Below, in pieces: positions 34,482 through 45,736 of a stretch of 64,000 bases of DNA. Source of the DNA: Candidatus Rifleibacteriota bacterium (GTDB lineage: Bacteria > UBP17 > UBA6191 > JACPRK01); assembly GCA_016213865.1 (NCBI GenBank), contig JACQZL010000423.1, positions 1-64,000 of the forward strand, in the 5' to 3' direction. The number at the start of each line of letters is the position of its first letter. Positions within the stretch are counted from its first letter, which is position 1. Under the pieces are notes generated by a model. That model saw only the letters and a list, made by a program, of their open reading frames with translations, ran no database searches and had not been told where the DNA came from. The position numbers were made by a program, and so were the translations under genes.

Positions 34482-34705
34482 GCCGGGTCGAATCCTCCAC
34501 GGCTATAGGGTTGACATCGGAGCAGTCTCCACACGCTCTTGACCGTACCTATCCACGGTCCGTACTTGCCGAGCGCCTGGGCCGCGTACTCCGAGCAGCT
34601 CGGATGGAAACGGCAGTTCCTTCCTAGTAGCGGTGCCACGGCATACTGGTACCCCCGGATGCCGGCGATCAGTCCCGCCTCGACCATGCGTTCAACAGCT
34701 TTCAT
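34478..34705 (-). CDS. yidD: Membrane protein insertion efficiency factor YidD
   Basis: A 75-residue protein with the full family pattern: GIRGYQYAVAPLLGRNCRFH, PSCSEYAAQALGKYG and LLRCQPYSRGGFDP. It assists YidC-dependent insertion. It overlaps rnpA and yidC by 4 bases each, so all three are coupled. Confidence 0.96.
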   Translation of the reverse strand: MKAVERMVEAGLIAGIRGYQYAVAPLLGRNCRFHPSCSEYAAQALGKYGPWIGTVKSVWRLLRCQPYSRGGFDPA

Positions 34706-35067
34706 GGATGGGCGGCTGTGCTTCTTTCTTCACTTGCCAAGAAACCCTCGGTTTCGAAGAGGCGGTTCAGGTCGCTTCGCAGCTTGTTGAAGTCCGCTTC
34801 TCTGGCCTTCGAGCGGGCGATGATCACGAAATGCCCGTTTCTTCGAAATCTCGGAAAGTCCAGCCGGCAGATCTCCTTGATCACCCGCCGGATTCGATTC
34901 CGGTAGACGGCCTTTCCTAGCCTCTTGGATACCTGAATGGCCACGGCGCTATCTGACTGCCCGGCAATTTGCTGGAAGTAGACGACCTGGAACTCCAGCG
35001 CGACCCGGCGGCCGTGTGACGTCAGGTCTTCAATTTCCGTGCGGGTCTTGAGCGTTCGGACCTTCAC
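34702..35067 (-). CDS. rnpA: Ribonuclease P protein component
   Basis: A 121-residue basic protein that supports RNase P RNA in cleaving tRNA 5' leaders. The RNR signature is visible as YRNRIRRVIKEICR, preceded by VAIQVSKRLGKAV. GTG start. It lies between rpmH and yidD in the conserved order. Confidence 0.95.
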   Translation of the reverse strand: MKVRTLKTRTEIEDLTSHGRRVALEFQVVYFQQIAGQSDSAVAIQVSKRLGKAVYRNRIRRVIKEICRLDFPRFRRNGHFVIIARSKAREADFNKLRSDLNRLFETEGFLASEERSTAAHP

Positions 35068-35136
35068 CGGTTCGTCTTCCGGAGACTCTTGTCAGGCCGC
35101 TTATCTGCACCGGAGAAGCTGGCAGATCTTTGCCGC

Positions 35137-35271
35137 TCACACGGACAGACGCTTTCGTCCCCGATGACGCCGCCTCCGGATGACTTGTCGCCCACCCGGG
35201 CTAGCCATCCTCTTCAGGAACCCGTGGTTGCGCTTGCGTCGAAGCACGTGAGGTTGAAAAGTCCTTTTCAT
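35137..35271 (-). CDS. rpmH: 50S ribosomal protein L34
   Basis: A short gene of 44 codons found by reading the interval between rnpA and dnaA. It begins [20 protein letters not shown] and ends RGRKRLSV, the full L34 pattern. AGGAG precedes the ATG at 35271, and a good sigma70-like promoter lies upstream. It leads the rpmH-rnpA-yidD-yidC-mnmE cluster. Confidence 0.97.
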   Translation of the reverse strand: MKRTFQPHVLRRKRNHGFLKRMASPGGRQVIRRRRHRGRKRLSV

Positions 35272-35329
35272 GACTGCTCCTGGTCAAACGAAGAAAAAGA
35301 AACTCCCGGCCGAGGCCGGTGAGGCGGTC

Positions 35330-35359
35330 ACTATACCTCCGAAGAGGACTTCGAGTCAA
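35330..35359 (-). promoter_or_regulatory. Sigma70-like promoter of rpmH operon
   Basis: Reading leftward, TTGACT (35354-35359), an 18-base spacer, then TATAGT (35330-35335). It lies about 60 bases before the rpmH start. Confidence 0.7.
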
Positions 35360-35485
35360 GCAGAACCTCGACTGGAAGCGCCAGACCAGGCTTTCGAGGC
35401 CAACAAAACGGGTTTGGCGCAGGGTTCTCCCCAAGGGGAGGCTCCACCCGTGGTGAGGACATACTCTGCCCGGGAAGAGACGAAG

Positions 35486-35514
35486 TTGTATCCCTTTCGA
35501 ATCTGTGATATTCT
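35486..35514 (+). promoter_or_regulatory. Candidate promoter for the dnaA transcript
   Basis: TTGTAT (35486-35491), a 17-base spacer, then TATTCT (35509-35514). It would give a leader of roughly 320 bases before dnaA containing the His-rich reading frame. Confidence 0.5.
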
Positions 35515-35563
35515 GGAGCCCTCCGTTTCATTCGCGCGCGGAGAATGGTCCGGTGGTGATGTC

Positions 35564-35623
35564 ATGCCCATGAATCATCAGCATCATCATCATGGCTGGG
35601 GATTCGTGGAAAAGGCAAAATAG
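35564..35623 (+). CDS. Possible His-rich leader peptide upstream of dnaA
   Basis: A 19-codon reading frame, MPMNHQHHHHGWGFVEKAK, with a plausible GGTGGTG five bases before its ATG. It lies about 50 bases after a candidate promoter and 223 bases before dnaA. Five of nineteen residues are His. It resembles amino-acid-rich leader peptides in form only. Whether it is translated is unknown. Confidence 0.35.
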   Translation: MPMNHQHHHHGWGFVEKAK

Positions 35624-35846
35624 ACAGAACAGCAAACAGATTTGGAAGAAGAGCGTCCTGGGGAAAACGAGTTGGAACCCGGTGGCGTAAAGGGGACGGG
35701 CTGGTGAAACGTGAGGAACCGCCCGGGGATCCACAGAGGATCCGAAAACAGAAAAGGAGCTTGGCAGCTAGGGCTCTCACGGAGCGACAACGGCCGGGAG
35801 CCCCGGAATCAGCACTTGTGGAAAGAGTGAAAAAGTCTGGGAATTC

Positions 35847-37265
35847 GTGACTGAATCTGGGCAGATGAACAAGGAAAACGAAGGAAAGAGAATCTGGGGA
35901 AACCTGCTGGCGTGGCTGCGACAGACGGAAGCGAGCCCGACACTGGAAGCCTACCTGACCGGTACGACCGGCCTCGGCCGATCCGGAGCACAGCTCACGG
36001 TCGAGGTACCCAACGCCTTCGTGCGAGAGAAGCTGACCAGAGAGTACGGCACTCGGATCCAGGCTGGCCTGACAGCCCTGGACCTGGACGTGAGGGAGAT
36101 CGTGTACGAGGTCCACGAAGGTCCGACAGCGCCACGAAAAGCAGAGATCTCGGAGCCGGCGACCGCGGTCATCCCCGGAAACACCGGCAGCGGAGCCAGC
36201 AGCGAAGTGCCCGCAGGCAGCCCCGGGCACTCTTCCAACCTGAATCCCGAGTACACCATGGCCAGCTTCATCGTGGGGAAATCGAATGCCTACCCCCATG
36301 CCCTGGCCCGCTCGGTCAGCCTGAGTCCCGGAAAGAACTACAACCCGCTCTATTTCTACGGGGGAGTCGGGCTGGGGAAGACCCACCTGATGCAGGCGAT
36401 TGGGCACGAAATCCTGAAGGCCCACCCGAAGGCCCGAGTGCTCTACGTGTCGAGCGAGGTCTTCCACAACGAGTACATCGACTACATCCAGAACAAGAAA
36501 CCGTGGGACCGGTTCCGAAAGAAGTACCGGGATGTCGACTGTCTGCTTCTCGATGACGTCCAGTTCTTCGAATCCGGCGAGCGCATCCAGGAGGAGTTTT
36601 TCCACACCTTCAACGCCCTGCACCAGGCGCGCAAACAGATCGTCCTGACCAGCGACAAGCAGCCTCATCAGCTCCAGAAAGTGGAGGAACGACTACGTAG
36701 CCGATTCGCTTCAGGAGTGGTCGCTGACCTCATCCCCCCCGACCTGGAAATGCGCATCGCGATTCTCAAGTCACGAGCAGTGGAAGAAGCCGTGGCGATC
36801 CCCGACGAGGTGATTCGCTACATCGCGGAACGCGTCTCGAGCAACATTCGCGAGCTGCGGGCCGTCTTCCGGACGGTCGTGGCCAAGGCAAGCGTCCTGG
36901 GGCTCCCCCTTTCGGTGGCCTTGGTCGACGAAACCCTGCGTACGACCACCGGACCCCAGAAACCGCACGAGATCTCGATAGGGATGATCCAGGAAGAAGT
37001 CTGTCACCAGTTCGAGCTGAGACAGGAAGACCTCATAGGACGGCGGCGGCAACGACGGGTCGTTATCCCGCGGCAGATCGCGATGTACCTATGCCGCGAA
37101 CTGGCCAGCCGCACCCTGATGGAGATCGGCGAGGCCTTCGGCAAGAAGGACCACACGACAGTCCTTCACTCTTGCACGAAGGTCGAGGAGAACCTCAAGA
37201 CAGACCCATCCTTGAACGAGACCGTGGAACGGCTCCGCATCCGAATCCGGGAGAAGCTGGGGTGA
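35847..37265 (+). CDS. dnaA: Chromosomal replication initiator DnaA
   Basis: A 472-residue AAA+ initiator that binds DnaA boxes and opens the origin. Domain I is residues 1-85, then a variable linker. The AAA+ domain has Walker A FYGGVGLGKTHLM near residue 170 and Walker B CLLLDDVQFF near 235. Domain IV has the DnaA signature RTLMEIGEAFGKKDHTTVLH. The GTG start at 35847 is as given by the frame; an ATG at 35865 is possible. recF follows with no gap; dnaN, the usual neighbour, is missing. Confidence 0.98.
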   Translation: MTESGQMNKENEGKRIWGNLLAWLRQTEASPTLEAYLTGTTGLGRSGAQLTVEVPNAFVREKLTREYGTRIQAGLTALDLDVREIVYEVHEGPTAPRKAEISEPATAVIPGNTGSGASSEVPAGSPGHSSNLNPEYTMASFIVGKSNAYPHALARSVSLSPGKNYNPLYFYGGVGLGKTHLMQAIGHEILKAHPKARVLYVSSEVFHNEYIDYIQNKKPWDRFRKKYRDVDCLLLDDVQFFESGERIQEEFFHTFNALHQARKQIVLTSDKQPHQLQKVEERLRSRFASGVVADLIPPDLEMRIAILKSRAVEEAVAIPDEVIRYIAERVSSNIRELRAVFRTVVAKASVLGLPLSVALVDETLRTTTGPQKPHEISIGMIQEEVCHQFELRQEDLIGRRRQRRVVIPRQIAMYLCRELASRTLMEIGEAFGKKDHTTVLHSCTKVEENLKTDPSLNETVERLRIRIREKLG

Positions 37266-38329
37266 ATGAGGCTTTCGAGGCTGTCGCTGGCGCACTTCCG
37301 CAACTACGCAGGGTTGGAATTCCGTCCAGGACCTGAAGTGAACCTGTTAATTGGAGCAAATGCCCAGGGAAAGACGAACCTGCTCGAAGCCATCGCCCTG
37401 GTGGCCAGAGGACGATCGGCACGAGTGAGAACCCGTACCGACATCGTTCGCCATGGGCAGATCCACTGCCGTATCGACGCCGAGTTCGAAGACGGCCGAG
37501 GGTTGCCGCACTCGGTCGGGTTCGGGATCGACAGCAGCGGCGCTCGGCGGATCTCGCTGGACCAGCAGCGGCTCGAACGAACCAGCCAGCTCTACGCGAC
37601 TCTTCCCTGTGTCTTCCAGGAGAGCACGGACCTGGACATCCTCACCGGACCCCCGGCGACCCGGCGAGCCTTTCTGGATACCCTCTGTCTGGAGCTGGCA
37701 GTGAGCTACCTCGGAGTCTATCTGGAGTATCAAAAGCTGCTGCGAAGCCGGAACGTACTCTTGGTACGGCATCGGCACGGGGCAGAGCTGGGCGTAATCG
37801 AGGTTCAACTGGCACGCGTGGCTGCACGGCTGGTCCATGACCGCCGGCGGGCCGTCAGCGAACTGGAGCGCACCATTGTCGAACTTCCCCACGCCGGGGA
37901 GGAAGAGAGGATGGACCTGGAGTACCGGCTGGCGTGCGGAGAGACCGTTCCTGCCGCGGCGACGAGCACGCAAGAGCTCGAAGCCTGGTACCTGCAAAGC
38001 TGGCAAACGCGGTTGGACGAAGATCTCCGGCTCCGAACGACGACAGTCGGCCCTCATCGTGACGATCTGTCCATCCGGTTGGGAGGATGGCCCATCAAGC
38101 GAGTGGCTTCACGTGGGCAGCTCAAAGACGTCCTGCTACGCTTGCGGCTGGCCGAAGCGGCAACGATCTCGCAGGTGCGAGAAGACCCCCCCATCATGTT
38201 GCTGGATGATGCCTTCAGTGAGACGGACGAGACGCGCCGCCGTCGGATGACATGCTGGCTGCCGCGCAACACGCAAATCTTCCTGACAGGAACGGACGCA
38301 AGTCTGGAAAAGGAGTTCGAAGGGTCGGA

Positions 38330-41396
<3,067 letters not shown>

Positions 41397-41442
41397 CCAG
41401 ACCCTGCGACAGCCTGCCAAGAAGAGAGCGAGGAAGCACTCG

Positions 41443-42810
41443 ATGCGACGATTGGTGGTCGGACCGCCCGCATGGGCAACGCGGTTGCTCTTCTGGGTGA
41501 CCTCGCTGGCAACCGTGCTCACCCCGGTTGCCGGGTGGGCCGGTAGCCTGAACGTGCTGACGCTGTTGGACGGCAAAGAGCTGATCGGCACCGTGCTCAC
41601 CGAGAAGTTCCAGGTCCAGACACCGTACTGCCTGCTGACGGTGGATCGCGCCAACCTGGGGTCGCTCTTGCTCGATCCGTCGGGGCAGGGCATCGAAGGC
41701 GCGGCCCTGCGTAACGGCGACCGGGTGAGCGGTTTCGTCTTGACCAACCAGATCGACTTCCGGGAGCAGAGCGGCGCGATCGTTCACCTGCGCAAAGAGA
41801 AAGTGAAGAACTTGGCCGTCGAGGTGGCCGGCGGAGAGCACCCTCCCGGCTTGCACCAGTTCCGCTTCAGGAACGGCGACCTCCTGACCGGGAGGATCAC
41901 GAACCGAAAGGTGCTGCTGCTCGCGGGCTACGGAACGGTCGAGATCCGCACGGCCGATATCGCTCGCCTCGATATCTGGGGCGAGATCGAAACCCAGGTG
42001 CGGGTCACGCTCTCGAGTGGCAAGCGGGTGGAGGGCCGGATGCGGGACGAGGACCTCTCCGTGGAACTGGAAATCGGAGGCTCGCTGGCGATCTATCTGG
42101 GAAACCTCGCCGGCGTCACCGGCACGAGCTTCGAGAAAAAGGAGACCGGCGGGGCCGGCGGCGAACCCGGAGGGACCACCGGGATGGTCTTCCTCGAGGG
42201 CGGCGAGTTCCTGATCGGCTCGAACGACGGAGAAGAAGACGAGCGCCCGGCCAGGCGTGTGAGCGTTTCGCCTTTCTACATCGATCGTACGGAGGTCACC
42301 AACGAGCAGTACCGCCGGTTCGTCCAGGCGACCGGCCATCGCGCGCCTCGCCACTGGAAGCAAGGAAGTTATGCCCCCGGTACGGGCAACTGGCCGGTGG
42401 TGTACGTGACGTGTGTCGACGCGGCCGACTACGCTCGATGGGCGCAGAAGCGCCTGCCCACGGAAGAAGAGTGGGAAGCGGCGGCCCGTGGGACCGACGG
42501 CCGCACCTATCCCTGGGGCGAGTCCTTCGACCCGGAGAACGCCAACTGCAAGGAAAGCGGCCTCGGGACGCCCTCTCCCGTCGGGAAGTTCAAGGGCGGT
42601 GAGAGCCCGTGCGGGGCCCTCGACCTGGCCGGCAACGTCTGGGAGTGGACCGATAGCTGGTATCAGGTCCGAAAATCCAAGGTCTTCAAGGGGGGCTCAT
42701 TCCGGGACTCTCGCCAACGGCTGAGGAGTTCCTATCGCTCCAGCTTCAATCCGAACCTGGAGGCCGACGATCTGGGCTTCCGTTGTGCCCGATCGGCAAG
42801 GGGTAGATGA
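41443..42810 (+). CDS. Secreted FGE/SUMF1-like domain protein between gyrB and gyrA
   Basis: A 455-residue protein with a signal peptide (ending about TPVAGWAG). Residues 35-235 consist of repeated beta units around NGDRVSGFVLTNQIDFRE, NGDLLTGRITNRKVLLL and SGKRVEGRMRDED. The C-terminal formylglycine-generating-enzyme-like domain starts at MVFLEGGEFLIGS (about 248) and includes RLPTEEEWEAAARG and DLAGNVWEWTDSW. The catalytic cysteine region reads FKGGSFRDSRQRLRSSYR, with no Cys, so sulfatase activation is unlikely; such domains can instead bind sugars or act in other roles. The stop is 3 bases before gyrA, so they are co-transcribed. Confidence 0.8.
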   Translation: MRRLVVGPPAWATRLLFWVTSLATVLTPVAGWAGSLNVLTLLDGKELIGTVLTEKFQVQTPYCLLTVDRANLGSLLLDPSGQGIEGAALRNGDRVSGFVLTNQIDFREQSGAIVHLRKEKVKNLAVEVAGGEHPPGLHQFRFRNGDLLTGRITNRKVLLLAGYGTVEIRTADIARLDIWGEIETQVRVTLSSGKRVEGRMRDEDLSVELEIGGSLAIYLGNLAGVTGTSFEKKETGGAGGEPGGTTGMVFLEGGEFLIGSNDGEEDERPARRVSVSPFYIDRTEVTNEQYRRFVQATGHRAPRHWKQGSYAPGTGNWPVVYVTCVDAADYARWAQKRLPTEEEWEAAARGTDGRTYPWGESFDPENANCKESGLGTPSPVGKFKGGESPCGALDLAGNVWEWTDSWYQVRKSKVFKGGSFRDSRQRLRSSYRSSFNPNLEADDLGFRCARSARGR

Positions 42811-42813
42811 ACC

Positions 42814-45363
42814 GTGGTGGACACTCTGGCAAGCAACGTCATTCCCGTCCCGATCGAGGACGAGATGAAGGACTCCTACATCGATTACGCGATGAGCGTG
42901 ATCATCAGCCGCGCGCTGCCGGACGCCCGAGACGGGCTCAAGCCCGTGCACCGGCGCATCCTGTACGCGATGCACCGACTGGGGCTGGCCAGCAACAAGG
43001 CCTACAAGAAGTCCGCGGCGGTGGTCGGCGAGGTCATCGCCAAGTACCATCCTCACGGAGACGCGGCCGTCTACGACTCGATGGTGCGCATGGCGCAGGA
43101 CTTCTCCCTGCGCTACGAGATGGTGGACGGACAGGGCAACTTCGGATCGGTCGACGGCGACCCCCCGGCCGCCTACCGATACACCGAAGCGCGGCTGACC
43201 AAGTTCGCCGAGGAAGTCCTCGAAGACCTGGACAAGCAGACCGTCGACTTCGTCCCGAACTTCGATGAATCCGAACGAGAGCCGCGGGTCCTTCCCAGCC
43301 GTATTCCCACGCTGCTGGTCGACGGGTCGGACGGCATCGCCGTCGGTCTGGCGACCAAGATCCCGCCGCACAACCTCGGGGAAGTCGTCGACGCGCTGCT
43401 GCTCCTCCTGAAAAACAAGGACACGACGATCGACGAGCTCCTCAAGATCGTCAAGGGGCCGGACTTCCCGACAGGAGCCTTGATTCTGCAAAGCAACGAG
43501 ATTGCCGAGGCCTACCGGACGGGGCGGGGGCGGGTCGTGGTGCGGGCGCGGGCCGAGATCGAGCCGATGAGCGGGAACCGCGAGCGGATCATCGTGAACG
43601 AGATCCCGTATCAGGTGAACAAGGCCAAGTTGCTCGAGGACACGGCTGACCTGGTGCGCGACAAGAAGATCGACGGCATCACGGACATCCGGGACGAATC
43701 GGACCGTCGCGGCATGCGGATCGTCTTCGAGATCCGCCGGGGCGAGAACGCGCAGGTCATCCTGAACCAGCTCTTCAAGCTGACGCAGTTGCAGACCACG
43801 TTCGGCGTCAACATGGTGGCGCTGATCGACAACCGGCCCCTGCAGCTCAACTTGAAGCAGCTCTGCGCCAAGTTCCTGGAACACCGGCGCGAGGTCGTGA
43901 CGCGGCGCACGCGGTTCGAGCTGCGCAAGGCCGAAGACCGGTGCCACCTGCTGGAAGGCCTCAAGATCGCCCTGGACAACATCGATGCGGTCGTCCAGCT
44001 CATCCGCGCGTCGAAGGACCCGGCCGAGGCCCGCGCCGGATTGATGAGCCAGTTCGGCCTCTCCCAGGTGCAGGCCGACGCCATCCTCGAGATGCGGCTG
44101 CAGCGGCTGACCAGCCTCGAGACCCGCAAGGTCATCGAAGAGCTGGCCGAGGTGCGAAAGACGATCGCCCGGCTCAAGGAGATCCTCTCGGACATCTCGA
44201 AGGTGGAAGAGGTCATCGCTACCGAGTTGAAGGACGTCAAGGCCCGCTTCGGCGACGAGCGCCGCAGCACGTTCATCGTCGACACCAGTACGTTCGATCC
44301 GCGTGACCTGTATGTCGACGAGACGAAGGTCATCACTGTGACCCGGAGCGGCTACATCAAGAGCCTGCCGCTCGACACCTACCGAAAACAGCACCGCGGC
44401 GGCAAGGGCCTGTCCGGGATGAGCCTCAAGGAAGAAGACTTCGTCGAGAGGACGTTTGCGGCCAACACCTTCGACATCCTGATGTTCTTCACGACCCAGG
44501 GCAAGTGCTTCGCGGCCAACGTCTTCGACGTCCCCGAAGGGAGCCGCACTTCGAAGGGCCGCTCCATCGCCAACCTCCTCAGCCTGCGGCCCGACGAGAA
44601 GGTGACGGCGATCGTGCCAGTGCAGCGATTCGACACGGGCGAGTTCATCGTGATGGCCACCAAGAAGGGATTGGTCAAGAGGACGACCCTGGACGAGTAC
44701 GGGAGCTGCGTTCGGCAGAACGGCATCATCGGACTGAAGTTCGCCAGCGAAGACGACGAGCTGGTGGGCGTGGCCCTGACCAAGGGCGACAACCACATTG
44801 TGCTGGGCTCGGCCCAGGGACAGGCGATCCGCTTCCCCGAGGCGGACCTGACTCGCCCCGACGGGACCCAGGTCGTGGGCGTCCCGGCCAAGGGCCGCGT
44901 CAGTCAGGGAGTGAAGGGATTCACGCTCGAGGATGACGACGAGGTCGTCGGGATGGAGGTCGCAGGCAACGATGCCGACTGCCTGCTGGTGGTCACGGAG
45001 AACGGCTACGGGAAGCGGACCGAGATGGGGGAGTATCGGGTCCAGAGCCGCGGAGGCAAGGGCGTCATCAACGTCAAGGTAAATCAGCGCAACGGGCGGG
45101 TCGCAGGCTTCCGAGAGGTGGTCGACGACGACGAGGTGATCGTCAGCACTCGCGAGGGGAAGATCATCCGGATCACCGCGTCGTCGATCTCGAAGATCGG
45201 ACGCGACACGCAAGGTGTTCGGATCATTGACCTCGGAGAAAACGACAAGGTAATCTCGGTGACCGTCGTCAAACCCGAGCCTGCCGATGATGGCACCGAC
45301 CCGGACCAGCAGCAACTGCCTGATCTGGACGGCGGGGTCGCCGAGTTCGAAGAGCCCGAGTGA
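42814..45363 (+). CDS. gyrA: DNA gyrase subunit A
   Basis: An 849-residue subunit that cuts and rejoins DNA. Catalytic Tyr123 is in [10 protein letters not shown]. The quinolone region reads [11 protein letters not shown], with Ala84 at the E. coli Ser83 position and Asp88 at Asp87. The GyrA box QHRGGKG near residue 525 and the following beta-pinwheel indicate gyrase rather than topoisomerase IV. GTG start. The stop shares a base with the next gene (TGATG). Confidence 0.98.
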   Translation: MVDTLASNVIPVPIEDEMKDSYIDYAMSVIISRALPDARDGLKPVHRRILYAMHRLGLASNKAYKKSAAVVGEVIAKYHPHGDAAVYDSMVRMAQDFSLRYEMVDGQGNFGSVDGDPPAAYRYTEARLTKFAEEVLEDLDKQTVDFVPNFDESEREPRVLPSRIPTLLVDGSDGIAVGLATKIPPHNLGEVVDALLLLLKNKDTTIDELLKIVKGPDFPTGALILQSNEIAEAYRTGRGRVVVRARAEIEPMSGNRERIIVNEIPYQVNKAKLLEDTADLVRDKKIDGITDIRDESDRRGMRIVFEIRRGENAQVILNQLFKLTQLQTTFGVNMVALIDNRPLQLNLKQLCAKFLEHRREVVTRRTRFELRKAEDRCHLLEGLKIALDNIDAVVQLIRASKDPAEARAGLMSQFGLSQVQADAILEMRLQRLTSLETRKVIEELAEVRKTIARLKEILSDISKVEEVIATELKDVKARFGDERRSTFIVDTSTFDPRDLYVDETKVITVTRSGYIKSLPLDTYRKQHRGGKGLSGMSLKEEDFVERTFAANTFDILMFFTTQGKCFAANVFDVPEGSRTSKGRSIANLLSLRPDEKVTAIVPVQRFDTGEFIVMATKKGLVKRTTLDEYGSCVRQNGIIGLKFASEDDELVGVALTKGDNHIVLGSAQGQAIRFPEADLTRPDGTQVVGVPAKGRVSQGVKGFTLEDDDEVVGMEVAGNDADCLLVVTENGYGKRTEMGEYRVQSRGGKGVINVKVNQRNGRVAGFREVVDDDEVIVSTREGKIIRITASSISKIGRDTQGVRIIDLGENDKVISVTVVKPEPADDGTDPDQQQLPDLDGGVAEFEEPE

Positions 45364-45725
45364 TGTCCGAGAGTCCCGGAACCGACACGCCGCTCCTCGA
45401 GATGCCCGAGGCCGCGGGCGACAGGGCCCCGGCGCCGCCTCCGGCAGCGATCTCCAGCGGCGTGTTCCAGTTCCTCTTCATCACCGGCTGCATCGTGCTC
45501 TTCGTGCTCATCTCCAAGCTGTACCTGGACCAGTACATCGAGATCCGGAAACTGGAGCAGAAGCTGGAGCAGGAAAAGGCCCGGGTCGTCGAGGCCGGGC
45601 AAGAGATCGACCGTCTGACCCAGGAGCTCGAGTTCCTCAAGACCGACGAGGGAGTCGAGAAGGTCGCCCGAGAGAAGCTCAAGATGGTGAAGCCCGACGA
45701 GGTCATCATCGTTCCCGTGAACTGA
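45363..45725 (+). CDS. ftsB: FtsB/DivIC-type septum formation protein
   Basis: A 120-residue single-pass membrane protein with a Pro-rich cytoplasmic start, one transmembrane helix (FQFLFITGCIVLFVLISKLY), then a coiled coil (IRKLEQKLEQEKARVVEAGQ) and GVEKVAREKLKMVKPDEVII, the hallmark ending. The family links the divisome proteins FtsL and FtsQ. The start overlaps the gyrA stop by one base, which couples division protein translation to gyrA. Confidence 0.85.
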   Translation: MSESPGTDTPLLEMPEAAGDRAPAPPPAAISSGVFQFLFITGCIVLFVLISKLYLDQYIEIRKLEQKLEQEKARVVEAGQEIDRLTQELEFLKTDEGVEKVAREKLKMVKPDEVIIVPVN

Positions 45726-45736
45726 CAGGGGTCCCT

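Larger units (their letters stand above)
35272..35846. other. rpmH-dnaA intergenic region, candidate replication origin zone
   Basis: Genes diverge from this 575-bp interval, as at many bacterial origins. By eye the DNA becomes purine-rich on the + strand from about 35600 rightward. No perfect TTATCCACA box was found; CTTGTGGAAA near 35816 is a weak match. It contains two opposed promoters and a His-rich short reading frame. Confidence 0.45.

Noticed and set aside
35270..35623. 117-codon + strand frame between rpmH and dnaA
   Set aside because: It begins opposite the rpmH start and crosses the rpmH promoter; no ribosome site. Only its last 19 codons have a plausible independent start.
42697..45315. 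Long open frame antisense to gyrA
   Set aside because: Exact shadow of the strongly conserved gyrA; no start signal and no recognisable domain.
45287..45736. 150-codon upstream extension of the Big_5 lipoprotein
   Set aside because: It overlaps gyrA and ftsB, and the lipoprotein signal begins at the ATG at 45737.
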